Shown here: one piece after another, positions 9,066 to 18,331 of the stretch
How positions within the stretch are numbered: position 1 is the stretch's first letter
Layout of the letters: every line of letters starts with the position of its first letter
Origin: Echinicola shivajiensis
GTDB lineage: Bacteria; Bacteroidota; Bacteroidia; Cytophagales; Cyclobacteriaceae
DNA length: 64,000 nucleotides
Reading direction: 5' to 3'
Assembly: GCF_018642165.1 (NCBI RefSeq)
Contig: NZ_JAHHZM010000005.1
Coordinates: forward strand, 186,001-250,000
The notes under the pieces: model-generated
The model's database searches: none
Seen by the model: only the letters and a program-made list of their open reading frames with translations
What the model was told of the DNA's origin: nothing
Program-made: the position numbers and the translations under genes

Positions 9066-9803
9066 CTAGCTGTTGTACCAATTTAAAAATGTGCTTAGAA
9101 AAGGTTCTTTTTTCCGGGAGGAAACAGGTATTTTTATACCGTTTTTGAGGTGAATGACTCCCGATTTGTCATACTTGTCTATGAATTTTAAATTGACCAT
9201 ATATGATTGGTGGGGACGTGTGAAATTTGCTTTACAAAGACGATCCTCGAATTCTTTTATGGTTTTTGAAACGATGTATTTTTTATTGTCTTTACAGTAA
9301 AAGGTAGTGTAACCTTTATCAGATTCACAATACATTAATTCGTTTAGATCAATTACCTGAAGGCTGTCATGGAGAGATAATACCAATGTATTGCTATTAT
9401 TGCTCCAAACCTGTTTTGCCATTTTCAATTGCTGCTTTTGCCGGTTTACCGGAAGTTGCACCACTTTTTGAATTGCGGTTTGTAGTTCGTCTATATCAAC
9501 AGGTTTAAGTAAATAGTCCACTGCTCCAATTTTTAATGCCCTTAAAGCATGTTCTTCATATGCAGTAATAAAGATAACTTTGAAGTCCAGGTGCTCAGTT
9601 TGTTCTAGAAAATCAAATCCACTGCCATCTGTAAGGTTGATGTCCAAAAAAACCAATTGTGGTCTACACGCATGGGCCACCATGACCGCTTCCTTCACTG
9701 ATTTACATTCTCCTATTACGCTTATTTCAGTGTCGAGGATTTGGAGAAGGTTACACAGACCCTTCCTTATATATTCCTTATCTTCAATTATAAGTGCTTT
9801 CAC
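9066..9803 (-). CDS. LytTR-type response regulator
   Basis: A 245-residue two-component regulator. Residues 1-120 are a receiver domain with the acidic pair at E7/D8, the phospho-acceptor D54 in VFLDINLTDGSG, a T in FITAYE and the K of LLKPVD. Residues ~140-240 form a LytTR DNA-binding domain, recognised by LVLSLHDSLQVIDLNELMYCESDKGYT, the FTRPHQSYMVNLKFI block and IPVSSRKK. The start is GTG and overlaps the end of the kinase gene by 20 bases, so the pair is translationally coupled. The target genes are not evident; the divergent TonB receptor is a candidate by position only. Confidence 0.9.
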   Translation of the reverse strand: MKALIIEDKEYIRKGLCNLLQILDTEISVIGECKSVKEAVMVAHACRPQLVFLDINLTDGSGFDFLEQTEHLDFKVIFITAYEEHALRALKIGAVDYLLKPVDIDELQTAIQKVVQLPVNRQKQQLKMAKQVWSNNSNTLVLSLHDSLQVIDLNELMYCESDKGYTTFYCKDNKKYIVSKTIKEFEDRLCKANFTRPHQSYMVNLKFIDKYDKSGVIHLKNGIKIPVSSRKKEPFLSTFLNWYNS

Positions 9804-11991
9804 TGTTTTGTGTTTTTATATAGGGGATTATCAATTCAACAGTTGTTCCTTGTTCATGATACTGTTTTCTATCCGTAATGGTTAGGCTCCCTTTCTTGTT
9901 AAATTCCTTGGATAATATTTTTAACCGTTCTGATGTGATGGCGGTTGATATAGATTTCTTGTTTTGGTTTTTATGTCTGTTCTGGTAATAGATACCCAAA
10001 CCGTTGTCAGTAATTACGCAAATTAATTCTTCATTGGAATAGCTGAGCTCAATTTTAATGTCTCTATTTCCGGTGAGGTTTACAAAAGCATGTTCTATGG
10101 CATTTTCAACAAAGGGCTGAATAAGCATCGGGGGAATTTTAAAAATCGATGTGTCAATAGTGTCTTCAACTGTTATGGAAAAGTAGTACCGTTCATTTTC
10201 CAGATTTTGAAGTGCTAAATAATTTTCAACAGCCAATAACTCTTGTGAGAGCAATACAGTTCGGTCCCTGGAGTTTTCTAAAATGGTACGAAGTAGTTTT
10301 GAAAACTTAGATAGATAGGAAACCGATTTTTTTTGCTCTTTATTCAAAATCATGCCTTGCAAAACGGATAATGAATTAAAGATAAAATGCGGGGTCATTT
10401 GGGATCTCAATAGTTTTTGTTCTATTAATGCATTTTGGGTTTTGGATTTTTCATTCCTTAATTTCAATAACAAAATGATGATTCCCAAAATCAGGGTGGT
10501 TATTAAAAAGGTAACAATACCTATAAATAAGTTACGCTGTGACTCTTTTAAGCTTTGAGAGGTATCTAGGACAGTTTGTGTTAACTTAAGCTCCCGAATA
10601 CTGGCCGAATCCAAGGCTTGTTGGTATTTGTATTCGTATTCTAATTGGGTGATTTTTTCAATGTTTTCTCTGTTGAAAATGCTATCATTTAATTTTTTGT
10701 ATTGTTGGTGACTTCTGAAAGCTTCTTTGAAATTATTGGTATTGCTATAAATTTCTGAAAGTAGTACTGAAGCATTTTTTTGCCCTTCTATCAATTCTAG
10801 TTCTTCTGCAATTTTCTGCCCCTCCAATGCATAAGTAAGGGCTTTGGGATACTTTTTTTCGTGTAGAAACGTTTCGGCAGTGCCTAAAAGGCTAGCTGAT
10901 AGAAGACGTTTGTTTTTAGTCTCTTCACTGATTTTTCTAGCTTTGCTATAATTTTCGCGGGCAGTTATGAGTTTGTTCTGTAGCAAATGGATATTTCCAA
11001 TCTGGATCAAGTCAGTAGCAATTTGTTTTAGATTATTACTTTCTTGACCTACTTGAAGCGCCATATTAAAATATTCAAGCGCCTTTGGATATTCCTTTTT
11101 CTTCAAGTATATCTTGCCAATATTGCTGTGGTTGGCATTTACAAGAGTCTTATATTCTGTATTAATTAAAAGTGCTAATGATTTTTTATGGTAGTCCAGG
11201 GCTTTATCATATTTCTTAATTGAAGTATAAGCGTCCGCCAAATTGTAAAGCATGTTTGCTATACCTATGGTGTTTCCCCTTTTTTCTTCATGGGCTAAGC
11301 TTTTAGTATAATAATCAATGGCTAAGGGGTAGTTTCCTTGTCTTGAGTATACAATCCCTAAGTTGCTATACACTTGTGATACTCCATCCTCATCATTGAT
11401 AACTTCACTTAAAGTTAAAGCTTCTTTAAAGTTGTCTATGGCACCTTTATAATTTCCAATTTCAGAATATACATTTGCAATATTTATTAAACAGGTAGCC
11501 ATTTCTCTTCTGTTTCCTAAATCGTTATAAATTGCTATAGCCTTTTGATAATTTTCTATGGCTTTTACATACAGAGATAAATCATAATTAGTAATACCGA
11601 AAGCTACGTAAACATCTGCAGTCCTCTTTTTATCTTGAATGGCTTCAAAATACTTTAGTGATTTCTTGAAAAAAAATAGACTTTCTTCATAATTGGCCTT
11701 CATGTTTTCAAGCCTTCCTTTAGCAAAAAGCACCCGAGCTTTTCCTTTTGTGTAATTTAAAGAATCGCTAAGTTTATCTGCTTTATCAAGGTATAACTTA
11801 GTTGTGTCTAAATCTTTTCGGAAATTGGCATATGCAATATCATATAAAAGGTTTACTCGAGTAGTATCATTTGTTATGTGGCTTTCCAAAATATTTTTTA
11901 GGCTATCTATATTTTCAGTTTGAGCGGTTAGGGCTGAAATAAATAACAGGGAGGCAAGTATTGAAAGAATGGAGTTTTTCACAGGGTGCAT
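9784..11991 (-). CDS. TPR-sensor histidine kinase, LytS/YehU type
   Basis: A signal peptide (MHPVKNSILSILASLLFISALTAQ, chosen as the start over upstream Mets at 12015 and 12123) is followed by about ten tetratricopeptide repeats in the periplasm. Then come a coiled coil and one membrane helix (LFIGIVTFLITTLILGIIILLL). The cytosolic His_kinase domain has the phospho-acceptor His in QMTPHFIFNSL. An ATPase of this class follows, with N-box PFVENAIEHAF and G-box ITDNGLGI. It is the partner of the overlapping LytTR regulator. TPR-sensor kinases of this layout are common in Bacteroidota; their ligands are generally unknown. Confidence 0.9.
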   Translation of the reverse strand: MHPVKNSILSILASLLFISALTAQTENIDSLKNILESHITNDTTRVNLLYDIAYANFRKDLDTTKLYLDKADKLSDSLNYTKGKARVLFAKGRLENMKANYEESLFFFKKSLKYFEAIQDKKRTADVYVAFGITNYDLSLYVKAIENYQKAIAIYNDLGNRREMATCLINIANVYSEIGNYKGAIDNFKEALTLSEVINDEDGVSQVYSNLGIVYSRQGNYPLAIDYYTKSLAHEEKRGNTIGIANMLYNLADAYTSIKKYDKALDYHKKSLALLINTEYKTLVNANHSNIGKIYLKKKEYPKALEYFNMALQVGQESNNLKQIATDLIQIGNIHLLQNKLITARENYSKARKISEETKNKRLLSASLLGTAETFLHEKKYPKALTYALEGQKIAEELELIEGQKNASVLLSEIYSNTNNFKEAFRSHQQYKKLNDSIFNRENIEKITQLEYEYKYQQALDSASIRELKLTQTVLDTSQSLKESQRNLFIGIVTFLITTLILGIIILLLKLRNEKSKTQNALIEQKLLRSQMTPHFIFNSLSVLQGMILNKEQKKSVSYLSKFSKLLRTILENSRDRTVLLSQELLAVENYLALQNLENERYYFSITVEDTIDTSIFKIPPMLIQPFVENAIEHAFVNLTGNRDIKIELSYSNEELICVITDNGLGIYYQNRHKNQNKKSISTAITSERLKILSKEFNKKGSLTITDRKQYHEQGTTVELIIPYIKTQNSESTYN

Positions 11992-12329
11992 AAATGGGAA
12001 AAATTGGTTTAGCATTGAAAAATAGTAAATGATAGAATAGTGGCTTAATATCACAATTTTTTGGTGAAAGGTAAGAGTAAGTATTTCAGATTGTATGCCT
12101 GCGAAACGAAAAGCCTGCCACAAAATTATCCATTTCTAACCAAGTGCTTCACTTGAAAACAGTATCTATTCATTAATTCCTTTGTTTGAAAGTATAATTG
12201 GCTTCTTAGCTATCGAATGCTATTTATCATAGATTTTTAATATAAGGATTCACTTTCTGTTTTTTTGGACAAGAAAGATCACCTATTAATTTTGCATCTT
12301 CTTAATTAAATTAAATCTAAATAAATATT
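11992..12329. other. Divergent intergenic region, kinase / TonB receptor
   Basis: A 338-base AT-rich region between the divergent kinase and TonB receptor genes. It holds the plus-strand promoter described separately. For the kinase, a minus-strand TAATTTTG at 12121-12128 fits the Bacteroidota -7 box, but I see no good -33 box at the right distance. No gene was found. Confidence 0.4.
12264..12294 (+). promoter_or_regulatory. Bacteroidota sigma-ABfr-type promoter
   Basis: TTTG at 12264-12267, a spacer of exactly 19 bases, and TAATTTTG at 12287-12294 match the published Bacteroidota consensus TTTG-N19-TAnnTTTG. Transcription would begin near 12300, leaving a leader of about 30 bases before the ATG of the TonB receptor at 12330. 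Confidence 0.75.
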
Positions 12330-14690
12330 ATGAAGAAGCGTTTACTCTTTTTAGTATTGGGATTGTTAAATACTACTATGATACTAGCTCAAAATACAGC
12401 GGTGATCAAAGGAAGAATTTTTGATTCATCGGGTCAAGAAGTGCCTTATGGAAATGTCTTGATCAAAGGAACCAGTAAGGGGACTGTTGCTGATGAAAAT
12501 GGAAAGTTTCTGATTTCAGGGCTTCCTGAGGGTAACTTTACGTTAATGGGATCTTCTGTAGGATTTAAGGGAAGCGAGATCAGTGTTGGTCTTGGAACAG
12601 GTGAAATTGCTTCGGTAAGTATTATTTTAAAAAATGAATCTCTTGATCTTGCGGAAATGGTGGTTTCAGCAAGTAGAAATCCGGAATCCATAGATGAAGT
12701 TCCATCTTCATTTACCATTCTTTCTCGAAAGACCATGGACGAATCGATGGTCGTAACTACAAATATCATCGATATTTTGAGTAATAATGTACCTGGACTT
12801 GGACCAAGCACAGGTACAAGTAGTAATTGGGGACAGACATTAAGAGGAAGGCCACTTTTGATCATGGTGGATGGTGTACCGCAATCTACTCCCCTAAGAA
12901 ATGGTTCAGTAGATTTGCGATCCCTTGATCCTGATTTGATAGAACGTGTAGAAGTCATAAAAGGCGCTACGGCAGTTTATGGAAATGGAGCAGCTGGCGG
13001 TTTGGTCAATTATATCACACGCACCCCAAGGACTGAAAAAGCATTTAATTCAAGAACATCAATAGGAAGTTCGGGTTCGCTTTCCAATATTGATAACAGT
13101 GTGGGGGCTAGGATAAGCCAAATGTTTTATGGAAAATCTGGCAAGATGGACTATGTGGTCAGTGGCGTCTTTGAGCAGACAGGTGAATGGAAAGATGCCG
13201 AGGGAGATGTGCTTCCGCCTACCTATGGTTTGGGGGAAACCGATTCCTATAATGCTTTTTTTAAGTTTGGATATGATCTAAGCTCCAAACATCGCCTTCA
13301 GTTCAGCTATAATTATTACACGAGCGAACAGAAGACCAACTATGTTTCTGAATTTGGAAATTATGAGGAAAGGGAAAAGACCAGAGCAATTTTGGGCAAA
13401 CCTGAAGGAGAACCACAGGGGATTAGAGGAAACCATAATGCTTTCCTAAGGTTTTCTGGCAAGGAGGCTTTTGCCAATACGGATTATGAGGTGGATCTTT
13501 ATTATCAATCCGTGGACAATGTTTTTTTCCAGTCAGATGTATTTATTGATGGGGGACAATCCATGATTTCATCTGATAAAAAAGGGCTTAGGTTCCAGTT
13601 CAATACCCCCTTATTGGCTTCCGATAATGTGAAAGGAAATATTTCATATGGACTTGACCTGATGAACGATATTACTTCTCAGCCATTGGTAGACGGAAGG
13701 CAGTGGGTACCTGAAATGGATATGTTCAATACGGCCCCATTTGCACAGTTGAAGCTGGACTTTTTTGATGCCATGGTTTTCAAAGGGGGCCTACGATTCG
13801 AAAAGGTAAATATTGGCGTAGAAGATTATAAAACCCTGGAGACCATCAATTCTTCCACAGGAGAAATAAATCCTTCATTTGATGTAAAGGGAGGTGAGCT
13901 TGCCTATAATACCTGGTTATTCAATGCTGGTTTAAGATATAACAAATGTGGGTGTTTCTCTCCATACTTGAGTTTTTCACAGGGTTTTAGCGTGGCAGAT
14001 GTTGGGGTTATGCTTCGATCTGCTAGTGTAAATGACATGAAGGATATAAGTACCGAAGCAGTAGTGGTCAATAACTACGAAACTGGATTTGTAAGCGAGT
14101 TTGATCGCTTCCGATTTGAAGGAGTGGGATATATTAGTACCTCCGAGCTAGGAACCAGTGGTAAATTTGTAGATGGAGTCTTTGAGGTTCTTAGAAGCCC
14201 GGAAAGAATCCATGGTTTTGAATTCGTCTTTGATATGGAAGTGACCGATCAATTGACTGCTGGGGCCAATTATGCCTATGTGGAAGGTAAAATGGATGTC
14301 AATGACAATGGTTCATTTGATGATTCAGAAGACGCTTATCTAGGTGGGGAGAGAATTTCAGCTCCAAAGATGGGGGCATATTTAAGGTACTTATTGTTGG
14401 ATGAAAAGCTATCCTTAAAGCTTCAGTACAATGGGGTGGGGAACAGAAAAAGGTTTGAAAAAAATGAGGCTGGATCCTATGATGTCTATAAGGCGCCAGT
14501 AGAAGCCTATCATCTATTTGATCTTGCGGCAAGTTATCAGGTAAATTCAACGGTTGCCCTGAATCTAGGAATTCAAAACCTTTTTAATGAGGATTATTTC
14601 CCTGCCAGATCACAATGGTTTACTCGTTCGAACTTGTATACTAAAGGTAAAGGAACATCATTCAATATTAGTGCAGTGATCAACCTTTAA
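12330..14690 (+). CDS. TonB-dependent outer-membrane receptor
   Basis: A 786-residue receptor with a signal peptide (cleavage after MILAQ). Next is a carboxypeptidase-regulatory-like beta-sandwich (residues ~25-105: KGRIFDSSGQEVPYGNVLIKG), then a plug domain (~115-235) with LRGRPLLIMVDGVPQ and the DLIERVEVIKGATAVYGNGAAGG block. A 22-strand barrel ends LFNEDYFPARSQW and an Asn-Leu tail. This is the siderophore/vitamin type rather than SusC: there is no SusD partner and it is shorter. The substrate cannot be read from sequence. A good promoter precedes it and a hairpin terminator follows, so it is a single-gene unit. Confidence 0.9.
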   Translation: MKKRLLFLVLGLLNTTMILAQNTAVIKGRIFDSSGQEVPYGNVLIKGTSKGTVADENGKFLISGLPEGNFTLMGSSVGFKGSEISVGLGTGEIASVSIILKNESLDLAEMVVSASRNPESIDEVPSSFTILSRKTMDESMVVTTNIIDILSNNVPGLGPSTGTSSNWGQTLRGRPLLIMVDGVPQSTPLRNGSVDLRSLDPDLIERVEVIKGATAVYGNGAAGGLVNYITRTPRTEKAFNSRTSIGSSGSLSNIDNSVGARISQMFYGKSGKMDYVVSGVFEQTGEWKDAEGDVLPPTYGLGETDSYNAFFKFGYDLSSKHRLQFSYNYYTSEQKTNYVSEFGNYEEREKTRAILGKPEGEPQGIRGNHNAFLRFSGKEAFANTDYEVDLYYQSVDNVFFQSDVFIDGGQSMISSDKKGLRFQFNTPLLASDNVKGNISYGLDLMNDITSQPLVDGRQWVPEMDMFNTAPFAQLKLDFFDAMVFKGGLRFEKVNIGVEDYKTLETINSSTGEINPSFDVKGGELAYNTWLFNAGLRYNKCGCFSPYLSFSQGFSVADVGVMLRSASVNDMKDISTEAVVVNNYETGFVSEFDRFRFEGVGYISTSELGTSGKFVDGVFEVLRSPERIHGFEFVFDMEVTDQLTAGANYAYVEGKMDVNDNGSFDDSEDAYLGGERISAPKMGAYLRYLLLDEKLSLKLQYNGVGNRKRFEKNEAGSYDVYKAPVEAYHLFDLAASYQVNSTVALNLGIQNLFNEDYFPARSQWFTRSNLYTKGKGTSFNISAVINL

Positions 14691-14730
14691 AATACTAAGG
14701 AAAAACATTATTACATTAACCAAGCATATA

Positions 14731-14756
14731 AGGCCACTAAACAAGTGGCTTTTTTC
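14731..14756 (+). terminator. Rho-independent terminator of the TonB receptor gene
   Basis: Stem GGCCACT (14732-14738) with AGTGGCT (14744-14750), a 5-base loop AAACA and a following run of T (14750-14755). It lies 41 bases past the TonB receptor stop. Confidence 0.8.
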
Positions 14757-15093
14757 TATTTCATTTTAGTTTGATGTATTGGATTTATTTTTTACGCCAT
14801 TTTTAATTTCATGAGCTTCAGCATGGTTATGTTTTGCCTATACTTGATGCTCTTGAATGAGGAATTGCAATTATATAAGTTAGTAAGTTAATCATTGGCT
14901 CTCCTGGTACCTGTCTTGTTCAAGATGAAAAGGAAGTTCACTTCAGTTGAATGTTTGCTAGGGGCCTCAAAGATGATAAAATGGAGGTTTTAAGGACTAA
15001 TTTTGTGGCTTGTTACCATCTTTTGTTTTATGCTTATGATTTTGTTTTGCCACCATTGCTGAATCAATGAAACCATTGTGGTTATTAATTGCT
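14757..15093. other. Non-coding stretch with one copy of a 27-base direct repeat
   Basis: No convincing gene on either strand. Positions 14861-14887 (starting GGAATTGCAA and ending TAAGTTAGTAAG) match 15950-15976 at 23 of 27 positions without gaps. The two copies are in the same orientation and flank the broken cation transporter. Confidence 0.4.
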
Positions 15094-15752
15094 TTAATCA
15101 GTCACAACAGCAATTTTTATCACTATTGGCTTTTTCAAAGCATTCTTTTCTTCTTTAAACGCAAAGTATGAAAGTCCGAGTGTTCCGATACTGTCTATGA
15201 ATGAAATTTCAAACAGTTCATAAATACCACTGCTCACAAGTAAAATGATGGACATATAAACACAACCCATAGTACAATTGGCATCTGCTAAAATTGGTGC
15301 AGAATTCAGGTGATTTCCAACATTTCTTTTCCAAATGACCAAAACCCGCATTATTGTTATTGAAACTATTGAAATAAAAACTCCCCAATAAGTTGTTAGT
15401 GGCCTGTCCGAATGTTTTGAATACTCGTTATTACAAGTCCGAAAACCAAAATATAAAAAGTAATTTCCGTTACTCTTAATGCTGTTTGCTTAAAGTCATC
15501 ACGTTTATTTTGGGGATTGTTTTGAATTCTTACAATCATATGGGCAATTCCAAGTCCCGATATTACTTCGATAAAACTGTCAGAACCAAAACCAAATAGA
15601 GCTAGACTTTCATCTTCAAATCCAATATATGTCGAAATCAGCCCTTCTGCAATGTTGTAGATTATTGTGAACACTGCGAGTCCAAAAGCAGTTTTATATA
15701 GTTTCTTTTTATTTGTTATTAATATCATCCCCTTTTCTTCTTTACATATCAT
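15094..15752 (-). pseudogene. Cation transporter (CDF-like), frameshifted
   Basis: Two minus-strand frames join into one protein of about 210 residues. The first (from 15752, or more likely the ATG at 15728) has two to three membrane helices, ESLALFGFGSDSFIEVISG and RVTEITFYILVFGLVITSIQNI, and then runs into a stop at 15396. The second frame reads SKHSDRPLTTYWGVFISIVS into ADANCTMGCVYMSIILLVSSGIYELF and the conserved end DSIGTLGLSYFAFKEEK. Together these are the order and motifs of a Bacteroidota cation-transporter family related to CDF proteins (D-S-F, ADA.CT..C, D..G). A single indel near 15400-15420 explains the split. The transported ion is not known. Confidence 0.7.
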
Positions 15753-16364
15753 TATCGAACATTGAAGGAGAACTTAGTGCTTAGGTACTGTTCTGATTTG
15801 AAGAGGGAAAAAGAGGGGGGATTCCTACACCTCAGTATCGGAATTAGCATACTTGGTCACAGACCATACTACACCTTTATTCTGCTCTTTTTGATTTGCT
15901 ATAAATATTTGATTTTCAGATTTATATCTGAAAATAGTTTACGCTTATTGGAATTGCAAATTCCTAAGTTAGTAAGATACTATCTGTGGCCAAACTTAGA
16001 GGGGGAAAGAAGAAAACTGGTGATAAAGATGTTTTTTCTAATGAATATCATCTCTGTAGCCAATTTTGATCATTGTCAGCATATGAAATTAGTGATACAT
16101 TTTAGATCATACTATCCTAAGTCAAAATAAAAGGAATATGATATTGAATACTTCAGGCTATTTAAGTGGCTCGAATATACGTTATAGCATTATGTTAGGA
16201 TTTGTTCTTAACTAACTCGTCTCGGAAAGGGGCAGAATAATTAAAGTAAACACTCGTATCACTTGGATTTATTTAAGGGGGATCATGCCAATAGCTAATA
16301 CCTCGTAAAAGTACAGGTAGAGAAGAAATGGTATTCCTCATGAAGAGATTGTAAAAAAAATATT
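15753..16364. other. Non-coding stretch upstream of the Met-rich gene
   Basis: About 610 bases with no supported gene. An open frame at 15762-16130 has no family features, low-complexity AT-driven composition and no ribosome-binding context, so I do not call it. The second copy of the 27-base direct repeat is at 15950-15976. A small inverted repeat, GATTTTCAGATT with its partner around ATATCTGAAAAT, lies at 15911-15934. Confidence 0.35.
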
Positions 16365-16841
16365 ATGGAAAAGACAAGATTTAAAATATTGGTTCTGTTG
16401 ATCGTGGCGAATAGTCTATTCGTCGGTTGTTCTAAAAATGGTGTTCAAAGTACAGAAGAATTGCTGAAAGATCCTGTAAAACAGGATGAAATAATGACAA
16501 CAATCAGTAAGGACCATCAAATGATGACCAATATGATAGAACATATGACGAAGAATGACCATGCCCTGCAAATGATAGCTGGAAATAAAAGTATGATGCA
16601 GCAAATGATGGGCAGCAGCCAGATGATGAAGGATAGCACAATGTCTGAAGTAATGATGGGCAATATGATGGAAATGATGGGACAGGATTCCGTTTTCTGT
16701 AACAGGATGACCAATATGATGATGGAAAATCAGCATATGATGAGTGCCATGATGGACATGATGAACCGAAATGGCATGGAGATGGGGAAAGGAAAAGAGC
16801 TGGAAGGGATGCAAATGCACCGCCATGAAGGTGTGCATTAA
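16365..16841 (+). CDS. Methionine-rich lipoprotein, possible copper binding
   Basis: A 158-residue lipoprotein with signal peptide and lipobox LFVGC (Cys22). From residue ~45 on it is dominated by Met-Met and Met-x-x-Met motifs with interspersed His, and ends MQMHRHEGVH. Methionine and histidine clusters of this kind bind Cu(I)/Ag(I) in periplasmic copper proteins; that is the inferred role, with no family assignment. It lies next to a broken cation transporter and is followed after 11 bases by a SHOCT membrane peptide, probably on one transcript. Confidence 0.65.
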   Translation: MEKTRFKILVLLIVANSLFVGCSKNGVQSTEELLKDPVKQDEIMTTISKDHQMMTNMIEHMTKNDHALQMIAGNKSMMQQMMGSSQMMKDSTMSEVMMGNMMEMMGQDSVFCNRMTNMMMENQHMMSAMMDMMNRNGMEMGKGKELEGMQMHRHEGVH

Positions 16842-16852
16842 AATAAGATCAT

Positions 16853-17068
16853 ATGCATGAATGGAACTGGAGCAACTGGGGAATGGCTATGATATGGCTA
16901 GCTTGGATACCGTTGATTGCACTGGCGGTATGGCTCATAGCCAGACAAAAGGATGAGCAACAGATAAGCAGGGAAAGTCCATTGGATTTATTAAAAAGAA
17001 GGTATGCTAATGGTGAAATCTCCAAGGAAGAATATGAGGAAAGAAAGAAAGTCTTGAAAAAGGATTAA
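16853..17068 (+). CDS. SHOCT-domain small membrane protein
   Basis: A 71-residue protein: a Trp-rich N-terminus (MHEWNWSNWGMAMIW), one membrane helix (residues ~9-30) and a C-terminal SHOCT motif, LDLLKRRYANGEISKEEYEERKKVL. SHOCT is a short helical oligomerisation module often found at protein termini. Small membrane-SHOCT proteins recur next to heavy-metal and copper genes, which fits the Met-rich neighbour. Confidence 0.8.
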   Translation: MHEWNWSNWGMAMIWLAWIPLIALAVWLIARQKDEQQISRESPLDLLKRRYANGEISKEEYEERKKVLKKD

Positions 17069-17328
17069 TATATGCACGGAATAGCTTGTGGCAGATAGGC
17101 TTGATTTCTGGACTAGGGTACTTTTCCGTAAGGGAATAGTGTTTCTTTATATACTAAGCTTGGTGGCGATTGGTGTAATATATTGATTTATAGGTTTTTT
17201 GTAGTTTTAAAGGTAGCCCCTATATGTGGATTTTTCCCGGTGAGCTAATTGGCTAATTGAATCCAAAGCCATTTTAAATCCATATTTCGGTATAAGCATG
17301 TTGTATTTTGGAGAAATAATCATGGACG

Positions 17329-18177
17329 ATGTCAAATCTTGATAAGAACACTACCATTACGAAAGCTTCAGGAGAAAAAGCCCTATTTGATTTATCAAAA
17401 CTCAGGAGATCTTTAGAAAGATCAGGTGCCAATGAAATGGTTGTTCTTCAGGTGCTTGAAGAAATTCAGGGCTTACTATACAATGGCATAACTACTGAGG
17501 AGATTTATAAAAAAGCTTTTTCTTTATTACAAAAAAGTTCCCGTTCTACAGCCTCCAGGTACAAATTAAAAAAGGCTATTTATGAACTGGGACCGACAGG
17601 TTTTCCCTTTGAAAAATTTGTAGCTGCCATCCTAAAATACGAAGGGTTTCAGACCGAGATCGATGTTATAGTGAAAGGACATTGTGTGAATCATGAAGTC
17701 GATATAGTAGCTGAGAAAGAGGATAAACATTTTATGGTTGAATGCAAGTTTCACAACGATCAGGGACGGGTTTGCGATGTTAAAATACCTTTGTATATAC
17801 ATTCCAGGTTTCTTGATGTGGAAAAACAATGGAAGCAACACCCAGGACATGAATTCAAGTTTCACCAAGGTTGGATTTTTACAAATACCCGTTTTACTTT
17901 CGATGCGATTCAATATGGAAATTGCTCTGGGTTAATGTTAGTCGGTTGGGATTACCCAAAAAAGGGTAGCCTGAAAGAACGAATTGATTTATCAGGGCTT
18001 CACCCTATTACCAGTATGACCACAATTACCAATTACGAAAAAAAGAAATTATTGGCCAAGGAAAAGGTATTATGCATGGAAATCTACCACCACCCCGAGC
18101 TATTAAATTCTATTGGAATAAGTGAGAAAAGGCATAAAAGAATACTAAAGGAAGCCCAGGAATTGTGCGGTACGTAA
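17329..18177 (+). CDS. ATP-cone / PD-(D/E)XK (Mrr-like) nuclease
   Basis: A 282-residue fusion. Residues ~7-90 are an ATP-cone: ITKASGEKALFDLSKLRRSLERSGA, then ITTEEIYKKAF and a SRYKLKKAIYELGP end, as in NrdR and ribonucleotide reductases. Residues ~92-215 are a restriction-endonuclease-like fold: GFPFEKFVAAILKYEGFQTE, an acidic D125 in HEVDIV, and E138-C-K140 in MVECKFH, which together give the D...ExK catalytic set. The C-terminal ~70 residues carry a possible helical DNA-binding segment. An ATP- or dATP-sensing nuclease is the inference; the target is unknown. The gene stands alone, convergent with the receiver protein. Confidence 0.85.
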   Translation: MSNLDKNTTITKASGEKALFDLSKLRRSLERSGANEMVVLQVLEEIQGLLYNGITTEEIYKKAFSLLQKSSRSTASRYKLKKAIYELGPTGFPFEKFVAAILKYEGFQTEIDVIVKGHCVNHEVDIVAEKEDKHFMVECKFHNDQGRVCDVKIPLYIHSRFLDVEKQWKQHPGHEFKFHQGWIFTNTRFTFDAIQYGNCSGLMLVGWDYPKKGSLKERIDLSGLHPITSMTTITNYEKKKLLAKEKVLCMEIYHHPELLNSIGISEKRHKRILKEAQELCGT

Positions 18178-18331
18178 AAATTGAAAATAGGAAGAAGCAT
18201 GCTTCATTCCGTCATGGATATTTTTGGGGCAGCAACAGTACTTTTTGATCGCTTTCCTATCAACTATCTTTTGTTTTTGAGGATAAATATAGTAAAGGTA
18301 TTTATGGCAATAGCTGTAGATTGTGTGGTAT

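Noticed and set aside
15762-16130. 122-codon open frame downstream of the cation transporter
   Set aside because: No family-like motif, irregular composition, overlaps a direct-repeat copy, and translates into charged/AT-driven sequence; more likely non-coding.
16416-16838. 140-codon minus-strand frame full of His
   Set aside because: It is the shadow of the ATG-rich Met-rich gene: CAT codons on the opposite strand.
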